Source: Chrysemys picta bellii
Taxonomy: Eukaryota > Chordata > Testudines > Emydidae
Length of the DNA stretch: 64,000 nt
Assembly: GCF_011386835.1 (NCBI RefSeq)
Contig: NC_088809.1
Location: forward strand, 23,939,067 to 24,003,066
Direction: 5' to 3'
In this document: positions 10,932 to 19,494 of the stretch, one piece after another
Layout of the letters: each line of letters starts with the position of its first letter
How positions within the stretch are numbered: the stretch's first letter is position 1
The notes under the pieces: generated by a model
Databases searched by the model: none
What the model was told of the DNA's origin: nothing
The model's input: only the letters and a program-made list of their open reading frames with translations
Translations under genes and position numbers: made by a program

Positions 10932-12430
10932 CAAATCAGGATACTTGTACCATAATGGCACCTGGGGGATCTGACTAGTGTAAGAGGTATTTGTTTGTGT
11001 GCTTCACTGTCCCAACCACAGCCCTAGAAGGAAACTTCCCCTGGGGCAGGTTATCCCAACTCCCCACCTGTGGGGGGCTCACGCATCTGCCTCTAATGCA
11101 CCTGGTGGTGCCAACGATTGGAGACAGGATGCTGGGCTACATGCACCCCTGGTTTAATGGGTCTGGGAATTGCTATGCCCCTGGGTTTCCAAGGTGAACT
11201 CTCCTTGTATCAGTGCTAGCTGCCTCTGCAGTCACCCCCAGCCAGCGCCATGCCCCGGCCTAGCCACCCCGGAGGACCCAGCAAGGCTGTGAGGGGAGGG
11301 AGTCATTTCAGGCAGCATGTGGAAAAATACAGGGAATGGCACAGAGGAGCCTCCAGGGGTCACCAGAGAAACATGGGTGGCTGGGAGGGGCCGGCACCTT
11401 GGCTTGCTGCAGGCGGGAGTCTGGGCCTGGGGTAACCTCTGCTGAAGCTGCCAGGTGGTGGCTGTGGCGGGGGAGGGGAACGCATTGTCTGACTCCAGAA
11501 TCACATCCACCCCCACCACCCAGGCCTGCTTTCCTCGGCCTAAGCCAGGTGCAGAACAAAAGGAAACGGATGATTTAGTTATTGCTCCCGCACAGAAGGT
11601 TTGAAGGTCAGTTGTTCAGAGCAGGCTCCATTGTACGGCCAAGCACTGCAGCAGAGCTGGAGCTGCAATCTGCACAGCAGGGGCCATTACAGGCCGGCTG
11701 CCTTCGAGCGGAGAGATGAAAGGCTTTTTCTAATGTAATAACTGACGGCCTCTTCAGTGCCGTTTGAACTGTTTACAGACCGAGTTAACGATTACAGGCA
11801 ATGTGTATCTTGGCTGGCTGCCCAAAATTCCTACCCACCCGTCAGATACTATCAAAGAGCCCTTCACTGCCTGCTTGGAGCCCTTCCAAAGCACAGCACA
11901 GAGATGCCGACACAAAAGGAGGAGTGTTCGGTGGGCACTCGGAGGCCCAAGCTAAAAAGTTACAGTGTCGGCTCTGGCCGGGGCCGGGGGTCTGAGCCTG
12001 GCTGCCTGAATCACTGGCTCAGGACAGATGGAACCACCTGTGAGGTCACCTCCCCAAGTCAGCCAGCAGGGCCTCGTCCGACAGGCCATTACCTAGAGCT
12101 GCCCACCCTGGGCTCCAACCACTTACTGGAAGAGACGCTCTCAGTGACAGGGTTTCCCGCGCATTCAGCCTAAGCTTCCCCTTTCTCAGTGTAAACTCAT
12201 TGCTCCCACTCCTACCCTCTGTTACCAGCCTCAGGAATTCCTCTCCCCTCTGGAGCTGACCCATTCGCAAGCAGTGTCCTGCCCCTGCAATTGGACTGCT
12301 GTGCATTGTCCGTTCTTTACATCCCAGCTACACTGGCAAGGCTGCTGCATTAGCAGAAGTGGTTACACAGCTTAAAGCCATTCCTGCCTAACACGTTTTC
12401 ATCATCCTTACGCCTGGTTGTGTGGCCAGG
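10932..12430. other. Unique-looking intronic DNA, no gene seen
   Basis: Several overlapping frames below 140 codons, none recognised. No inverted termini seen. Confidence 0.35.
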
Positions 12431-12438
12431 CCTAAGGG

Positions 12439-13017
12439 TAGGGCCCTATCAAATTCACAGTCCATTTTGGTCAATTTCACTGTCAATCTGAAATTTCACA
12501 ATGTTGTAATTGTTGAGGTCCAGATCCCAAAAGGAGTTGTGTGAGGGTTGAAAGGTTATGGGGGGGGAGGTTGTGATACTGCTACCCTTACTTCTTCACT
12601 GCTGCTGGAGGCGGCGCTGCCTTCAAAACTGGGTGGCCAGAGAGCAGCAGCTGCTGGCCGGGAGCCCAGCTCTGAAGGCAGACACACTGCCAGCAATAGT
12701 GCAGAAGTAAGGGTGGCATGGTATGGTATTGACACTTTTACTTCTGCGCTGCTGCTGGCGGGGCGCTGCCTACGGAGCTGGGCGCCCACCCCCAACAGCC
12801 GCCACTCTCTGGCCACCCAGCTCTGAAAGCCGAGCAGAAGTAAGGGTGGCAATACTGTGACCCCCCCACTGCAACTCCCTTTTGGGTCAGGACCCCCAAT
12901 TTGAGAAACTCTGGTCTCCCCCAGGAAAGTGTTATAGTATAGGGTAAAAGCACACAAAAGACCAGCTTTCACAGTCTGTGACGCGTTTTTCGTGGCCGTG
13001 AATTTGGTAGGGCCCTA
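12439..13017. mobile_element. Non-autonomous hAT element, TAGGGCCCTA termini
   Basis: Left end TAGGGCCCTATCAAATTCAC and right end GTGAATTTGGTAGGGCCCTA are inverted repeats. Flanks CCTAAGGG (12431-12438) and CCTATGGG (13018-13025) agree at 7 of 8 bases, as expected for hAT. The interior contains repeated GTAAGGGTGGCA blocks and inverted CTGCTGCTGG/CAGCAGCAG stretches. Part of this interior recurs at about 42480-42560. Confidence 0.85.
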
Positions 13018-13494
13018 CCTATGGGAGATTAGGCAAAACTGTCTCCATCATTACTTGCATCTACAAACTAGTTTAGTCTGGGTTAAAAACCAGGCCCTCG
13101 GTCTCTGGGGCAAACTCTGGAAATATTCTGCTGAATTGCAGGGGTGGAAGCAAGGACCTGACACAGCTGAATAACACAGAGCCACATTTAGGCAATGCTG
13201 AGGCCACACAGTGAACAGCACAGGAAACACCAATGCCAAACCTAAGATTGAACGTTCAACCATAGGGCCCATTCCTTCACCCACTGAAAACCGTGGGAGT
13301 TTTGCCATTTACTCTGATGAGAGGTATCAGCCCCTTGTGCTTAGGCATTACTGCACACAGCTAGGAGTACTGACAATTACTCAAATACTAATGTTGGATA
13401 CAATGCTTCTCCAACTTAGATACAAACATGTAGCATCTTGTAATGCCTTTGTGTCACTCCCTGTACTCCAGCTAAACTCACAGAAGACACAATG

Positions 13495-13800
13495 CAAACC
13501 CCTAGAGTCCTCGTGCCACCCCGGTGCAAACCCCTAGAGTCTTTGTGCCACCCCGGTGCAAACCCCTAGAGTGCCTCCCTGATGCAATAAAGTCCTTGTG
13601 CCGCCCCAGTGCAACCCCCTAGTGTCTTCATGCCCCACCCTGGTGCAAATGAGTCCTTGTGCTGCCCCAGTGCAAACCCCTACAGTCAGTTGTGCCACCC
13701 TGGTGCAAACCCCTAGAGTGCTCATGCTGCTCCAGTGCAAATGCCTAGAGTTGGCCGTGCTCCCCTGGTGCAAACCTCTAGTGTAGACACACAGCTCCAG
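13495..13800. repeat. 32-bp minisatellite
   Basis: About nine tandem units with consensus core GTGCAAACCCCTAGAGT followed by CYTYGTGCCACCCCG. The GTGCAAA starts at 13524 and 13556 give a 32-bp period. Units diverge to the right, ending in GTGTAGACACACAGCTCCAG. Just downstream (13860-13950) is CTGGGGTCTACACCAGTGG and CTAGACAAGCCC, the end style of a short DNA transposon, so the array may have expanded inside one. Confidence 0.85.
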
Positions 13801-14418
13801 TGTAAATGGCGCTTGCAATGGTGTGGTTTACTCTGGTCAATTATTTATGTAATTTGTACAGTGCATGGTCTCCACTGGGGTCTACACCAGTGGAACTACA
13901 TCAGTGCAGCTACACTGGCGGGAATTCCTCTGATCTAGACAAGCCCTCACTCCAGTGCACTTGACTCTGGCATGAAACTTGGGCAAGCCACAGAGTATGA
14001 GTTAGAGTTCATGCTGGGGCACCATGTCTCCACTAGGGATTTGTACTAGAGCAGCTATATCTCTACCTAAAACTCCCATGCAGCCAAGCCTTTAGGGATG
14101 CAAGTATCCAGAGCTGAACCCACAGTTCATCCCTAGGAACAGAAAATGTGGGTGCATATTTTACCTGCACAAACTGAGTGTGATAGATATGTCAATTTCC
14201 TGCAATATCAATGAAAAAGCTTATTGAATTAGGTTTAAGTATCCTTGGAATCCAGTGTATTAAATGCAAAAGTTATGTATTATTGAGGGCCAGGATTGTA
14301 TGTAACCTCTCTAGAGGGGAGATATGAAATAAATCCTGGGACATATTATAAACCTCAAATGACTACACTGAACAATGTGCCAGACACAATGGACTTTTGG
14401 GATAAACAGTGTCAAGTG

Positions 14419-15648
14419 TCAAGTATCAGGGGGTAGCCGTGTTAGTCTGTATCTACAGTGCAAATAAGTGATGGTCACATAAACACCACCCTATACCGGA
14501 AACCTACTGACCGCTATACATACCTACATGCCTCCAGCTTCCATCCAAGACACATCACATGATCCATTGTCTACAGCCAAGCCCTAAGATACAACCGAAT
14601 TTGCTCCAACCCCTCAGACAGAGACAAACACCTACAAGATCTTTATCAAGCATTCATAAAACTACAATACTCACCTGGGGACGTGAGGAAACAGATTGAC
14701 AGAGCAAGACGGGTACCCAGAAATCACCTACCACAGGACAGGCCCAATAAGGACAATAACAGACACCACTGGCCATCACATACAGCCCCCAGCTAAAACC
14801 TCTCCAGCGCATTATCCACGATCTACAACCTATCCTGGAAAATGATCCCTCACTCTCACAGACCTTGGGAGGCAGGCCAGTCCTCGCTTACAGAAAACCC
14901 CCCAACCTGAAGCAAATACTCACCAGCAACTACACACCACACCACACCACAGAAACACCAACCCAGGAACCAATCCCTGTAGCAAACCTCGTTGCCTACT
15001 CTGTCCCCATATCTACTCTGGCAACACCATCAGAGGACCCAACCACATCAGCCACACCATCAAGGGCTCATTCACCTGCACATCCACTAATGTTATATAT
15101 GCCATCATGTGCCAGCAATGCCCCTCTGCCATGTACATTGGCCAAACCGGACAGTCCCTCCGCAAAAGAATAAATGGACACAAATCGGACATCAGGAATG
15201 GTAACATACATAAGCCAGTAAGTGAACACTTCAATCTCCCTGGTCATTCTATTACAGATTTAAAAGTCACTATCATTGAACAAAAAAACTTCAGAAACAG
15301 ACTTCAAAGAGAAACAGCAGAACTAAAATTCATTTGCAAATTTAACACCATTAATCTGGGCTTGAATAGGGACTGGGAGTGGCTGGATCATTACAGAAGC
15401 AGTTTTTCCTCTCCTGGAATTGACACCTCCTCATCTATTATTGGGAGTGGACTACATCCACCCTGATTGAATTGGCCCTGTCAACACTGGTTCTCCACTT
15501 GCGAAGTAACTCCCTGCTCTCCATGTGTCAGTATATAATGCCTACATCTGTAACTTTCACTCTATGCATCTGAAGAAGTGAGGTTTTTACCCACGAAAGC
15601 TTATGCCCAAATAAATCTGTTAGTCTTTGAGGTGCCACCAGACTCCTT
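14419..15648 (+). mobile_element. Penelope-like element, 5'-truncated, plus strand
   Basis: The element lies between 11-bp direct repeats AGTGTCAAGTG (14408-14418 and 15649-15659). It opens with TATCAGGGGGTAGCCGTG, a block I know from the ends of turtle Penelope elements, and closes with ATGCATCTGAAGAAGTGAGG...AGCTTATGCCCAAATAAA, the typical 3' tail. Coding remnants comprise the C-terminal part of the reverse transcriptase (from about 14480: TLYRKPTDRYTYLH, SQALRYNRICSN) and then the GIY-YIG endonuclease. Confidence 0.88.
14470..15466 (+). pseudogene. Penelope RT C-terminus plus GIY-YIG endonuclease remnant
   Basis: Penelope-like retroelements join a telomerase-related reverse transcriptase to a GIY-YIG endonuclease that nicks the target. 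The open stretch 15107-15466 (about 119 codons) shows the endonuclease: MCQQCPSAMYIGQTGQSLRK with the Cys pair and Y-I-G core, then RINGHKSDIRNG, PVSEHFNLPGHS and ELKFICKFNTINLGLNRDWEW, in family order. The preceding RT part is readable as YRKPTDRYTYL and RICSNPSDRDKHLQDLYQAF but is interrupted by stops and frameshifts, and the RT catalytic core is absent through 5' truncation. It is not a functional gene. The same RT segment occurs in the second Penelope copy at 20.5 kb (KKPTDRHTYLH), which confirms the assignment. Confidence 0.85.
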
Positions 15649-15659
15649 AGTGTCAAGTG

Positions 15660-15955
15660 GTTTGCTCCGAGGGTGAAGTGAATGCAAATTCTCCGCATCT
15701 GGTTATGCAAAAACCCAGCCTTTTGAAATTACATCATGAGGGGAGAACCACTGTCTGATGATCACCTGTTCATGGAGTCTCAATACTAAAGGCTTGAGCA
15801 ATATCAAGGAAAGACTAACCTATGCATGGGATGTTGTTCTAAGCGAAGGGTGTTATGAATTTGCAACCACAAAACTAACCCCTAGGTGGGGTTAGAAGGG
15901 CTAACTCCTACAAGAGCTCTGATTGGAGTTGGGGAATGATCTCTGGTGAGCTTAC
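15660..15955. other. Short stretch without features
   Basis: No gene or element end seen; presumed older intron sequence between the Penelope copy and the coding transposon. Confidence 0.3.
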
Positions 15956-18410
15956 ACTGGTCTACAATTTTTGAGCAGTGGTCTGCTTCAGAGATAAAAT
16001 GTGCTATTTATTATGTATTTTGATGTGCTGAATTCAAATATGACAATTAAAACATCTGATTGGCTACTGTTTCTAAGGTATTTAAGTTTTTACATTTTAT
16101 GACTATGTATATTGTGTAGATAGTAGAGTTTTAAAATAAATTGTAAACCTAGGTCTTTTCATGTGTTTATGGTTGCTTTACATGATAATATTTCACCTGT
16201 CCTGTTTATGTAACACTTTAAAACTCAGCAAAAGGGTTATAGAAATAAAATTTATTATGAAACAAAAGGCAAAAAACTATTATGTACATAGTTTAGTCCT
16301 ATTCAGTGTGTACTCGGCGCTTCTTGGCTTGTCTCTTGTATTCATTAAATGGAGCATCTCTTGTCACTGTCCAGCAATAGTCTGCAAGCATTGATGGGCT
16401 CCATTTGCCCTGATAGCGTTTCTCCGTTGTTTCAATGTCCTGGTGAAATCGCTCGCCGTGCTCATCGCTCACTGCTCCGCAGTTCGGTGGAAAAAAATCT
16501 AGATGAGAGTGCAAAAAATGTATCTTTAGTGACATGTTGCAACCAAGGCTTTTGTATGCCTTGAGGAGGTTTCCCACCAACAACCTGTAGTTGTCTGCCT
16601 TGTTGTTTCCGAGAAAATTTATTGCCACTAACTGGAAGGCTTTCCATGCCATCTTTTCCTTGCCACGCAGTGCAAGGTCAAATGCATCATCTCGAAGAAG
16701 TTCACGAATCTGAGGACCAACAAAGACACCTTCCTTTATCTTAGCTTCACTCAACCTTGGAAATTTTCCACGGAGATACTTGAAAGCTGCTTGTGTTTTG
16801 TCGATGGCCTTGACAAAATTCTTCATCAGACTCAGCTTGATGTGTAAGGTGGTAACAAAATCTTCCTTGATTCAACAAGTGGTGGATGCTGAACACTTTT
16901 CCTCCCAGGCTCCAATGACTGTCAGAGTGGCCAATCTTTCTTGATGTAGTGGGAATCTCTTGCACGACTATCCTATTTGCAGAGAAAACAGCAGTACTTT
17001 GTGTATCCAGTCTGCAGACCAAGCAAGAGAGCAACAACCTTCAAATCACCACAAAGCTGCCAGTGATGTTGGTCATAGTTTATGCACCTCAAAAGTTGTT
17101 TCATGTTTTCATAGGTTTCCTTCATATGGACTGCATGACCAACTGGAATTGAAGGCAAAACATTACCATTATGCAGTAAAACAGCTTTAAGTCTCGTCTT
17201 TGATGAATCAATGAACAGTCTCCACTCATCTGGATCGTGAATGATGTTGAGGGCTGCCATCACACCATCAATGTTGTTGCAGGCTACAAGATCACCTTCC
17301 ATGAAGAAGAATGGGACAAGATCCTTTTGACGGTCACGGAACATGGAAACCCTAACATCACCTGCCAGGAGATTCCACTGCTGTAGTCTGGAGCCCAACA
17401 GCTCTGCCTTACTCTTGGGTAGTTCCAAATCCCTGACAAGGTCATTCAGTTCACCTTGTGTTATGAGGTGTGGTTCAGAGGAGGAGGATGGGAGAAAATG
17501 TGGGTCCTGTGACATTGATGGTTCAGGACCAGAAGTTTCATCCTCTTCCTCGTCTGACTCAAGTGAGAATTAGTCTGGTGCATCAGGAACCAGCAGTCCT
17601 TCTCCGTGGGGTACTGGGCGTATAGCTGATGGAATGTTTGGATAATGCACAGTCCACTTTTTCTTCTTTGACACACCTTTCCCAACTGGAGGCACCATGC
17701 AGAAGTAACAATTGCTGGTATGATCTGTTGGCTCTCTCCAAATCATTGGCACTGCAAAAGGCATAGATTTCCTTTTCCTGTTCAACCACTGGCGAAGATT
17801 TGTTGCACAAGTGTTGCAGCATATGTGTGGGGCCCACCTCTTGTCCTGATCTCCAATTTTGCACCCAAAATAAAGGTGATAGGCTTTCTTAACCATAGTG
17901 GTTATACTGCGCTTTTGTGATGCAAAAGTCACTTCACCACAAACATAGCAGAAGTTATCTGCACTGTTCACACAAGTACGAGGCATCTCTGCTCACTTTG
18001 GCTAAACAGAAATGTGTCCCTTTGCAAAATCAAACACTGATTTCTAGAGCTGATATAGGGCAATTTGTTCAGCAGAGTGATGTAAGCTTCATTATGATTG
18101 CATCATCCATGACTTCTAGGAATAACATGATGCAATTCATATAATGTATGACGCAACATCAGCTTCAGATTGCATCATTCATTGTTTTGCCTAAAAAGCA
18201 AGTACTGTTCAAACGCAGTCATAGATTTATTCATAGATCCAGTCAAAGATGTATTTTAGTCATTTTTGGTTTAAACTGAGATCCCTTCCTTTTATAACTC
18301 ACTTATCCTCTGCCATTCCCAAGTCAAGGGTCGTATATACTGACCCAATAGCATATCTTGAAAACTAGAGCCAATCAACAATTTTAAGCATCATTTTCGT
18401 TCTCAGTGAC
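15956..18410 (-). mobile_element. Unclassified coding transposon-like element
   Basis: The outer non-coding parts on both sides of a single-exon gene look like degenerate inverted copies of each other. On the left (15965-16085) come GGTCTGCTTCAGAGATAAAATG and then CTGATTGGCTACTGTTTCTAAG. The reverse complement of the right (about 18330-18425) has TCTGGGTCACTGAGA, AAAATGATGCTTAAAATTG and TGATTGGCTCTAGTTTTCAAG in the same order. Exact termini and target duplications could not be fixed. An A-rich tail is absent, which argues against a processed pseudogene and for a DNA element. Confidence 0.5.
16299..17986 (-). pseudogene. Cysteine-rich transposon-type protein, about 560 aa, nearly intact
   Basis: One uninterrupted coding layout runs from ATG at 17986 to the stop at 16299-16301. 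The breaks are an in-frame TAA at 17572-17570, TAG at 16975-16973 (in the context CCFLCK*DSRA), a TGA near 16926 and one single-base loss near 16842. The N-terminus has zinc-finger-like pairs (CYVCGEVTF, HICCNTCATNLRQW, CYFC). The middle carries an acidic linker (ESDEEEDE) and WRLFIDSSKTRLKAVLLHNG. The C-terminal third has CNMSLKIHFLHSHLDFF, DEHGERFHQDI, KRYQGKWSPSMLADYCW and a basic end. Spaced D, D and E residues in conserved-looking blocks suggest an RNase H-like DDE nuclease, but that is inference. I recall near-identical multi-copy proteins in turtles and relatives in invertebrates such as Hydra and arthropods, always uncharacterised. I do not assign a superfamily. Two of the three stops fit CG-to-TG or G-to-A decay. 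Confidence 0.75.
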
Positions 18411-18416
18411 CCAGAA

Positions 18417-19145
18417 TTAGTAAAGTTTGACTCCATTTATTTCAGAAGCATTTTGGCTGTAGAGCAGTGTTATCAGCATGCAGGTAAGTTCTTTTATTCT
18501 TTTCTCTGTAATGCTGTCACTATAAGAATAAATGTGCTTGCTTAGATAGAGCTGTATGTTAACTTGTGTCTGCTGCCAATTACAGCTGTTCTTAGTCTTC
18601 TGAGAAAGAACAAAGTGCAGTGGCTGGCCTGAATAGGCAGTCTGGCTTGCTGGGAATATCACAGTGTAGGCAGGTAACTGCATCCTGGGAAAAAACCCAG
18701 TCAGAAGAGAGTGAGAAACATAGGTCCCTACCCAAGAGCGGTGACAGCTGAGGAACCAGAAGCCTAGTGGGGTTCCCTTGGCCGACCACCAAGGGGAAAT
18801 ACAGGTGCAGTTGCCTTGAGCTGTGAGACTGAGCAAAAGGTGTTGGTTCCCAGGACACACGCATTGCAGATTGTAAGAAATGTGTCCTGTGATAAGGGCT
18901 GTCGGGCACGTGCTGCCATTGCTGTCCAGGTACCAGGGCCCATGCCAGCTGGAGTCAATGATGGCTCTGATGGCTGAGATTTCTGAGCAGGCACAGGAAC
19001 AAGTCAATCGAACATTGTTTGGCTTTTCGGATGCATTTGTTTTTCTTGGGAAGGGAATGAGGGGGGAGATGGCTGAAATGGCCCATAGGAAGGATTGGAT
19101 GTCTTGCTGGATATAGGGAGATAGAAATGTGGATGCAAAGGGCAT
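18417..19145 (-). other. Unidentified 242-codon open frame
   Basis: A continuous minus-strand frame of 242 codons, long for this region. The predicted protein is rich in Cys, Ser and aromatic residues (for example QCVCPGNQ, NCTCISPWW, GFWFLSCHRSW) and has several N-x-S/T sites. I recognise no family. Part of it (about 18660-18860) overlaps a dispersed repeat also present at 47.9 kb, where the frame is not conserved, which argues against a real gene. The frame uses no evident splice sites. Most likely a chance frame in repeat sequence. Confidence 0.2.
18660..18870 (-). repeat. Dispersed repeat, family shared with 47.9 kb
   Basis: Blocks GGTGACAGCTGAGGAACCAG, AAGCCTAGTGGGGTTCCC and GGGGAAATACAGGTGCAGTT align in order with GGTGATGGCTGAGGAGCTAG, AGCCTGGAGTGGATGCCC and GGAGAAATACAAGTGCAGTT at about 47980-48090. 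Type unknown; no termini seen. Confidence 0.6.
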
Positions 19146-19494
19146 TTCACTGTGATTTGACTCAATAAAACTATTTGAAATATAAAATCAGTTCCTCCTA
19201 TACTAACCAGCCAAGACCTGAGTTCAGGCCCTCGGGGTTCTGCGTTTCCCTCACTGCTGTGGATGACATCATTGACACCTAAGAAGCTGAAGGAATGAAG
19301 GGAATGCAGCTCCTGGCTCCCTTAGGTGTTGAGCTCATCAGCTACAGCAGGAGACACAAAGAACCAGGGGCCTGGGCTCCAGTCCTGGTTCAGCAGCCGC
19401 CTTTCACTCCCTTCACTGCTTTGAAGGCCATGTCCTCACACAAAGTTGCACCAATTTAAATAAAAGTGGTTTTGTTACCAGCTGCAACTCCTGT
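19146..19494. other. No gene; unassigned sequence
   Basis: Contains no recognised frame. A short stretch near 19440-19490 (GTTGCACCAATTTAAATAAA) may be a decayed MITE. Confidence 0.25.

Noticed and set aside
13495..13800. CRISPR-like array
   Set aside because: Repeats are contiguous 32-bp units with no unique spacers, in vertebrate DNA; it is a minisatellite.
16299..17986. Processed pseudogene of a host gene
   Set aside because: No poly(A) tail, and the flanks look like inverted repeats; multi-copy character recalled from other genomes fits a transposon better.
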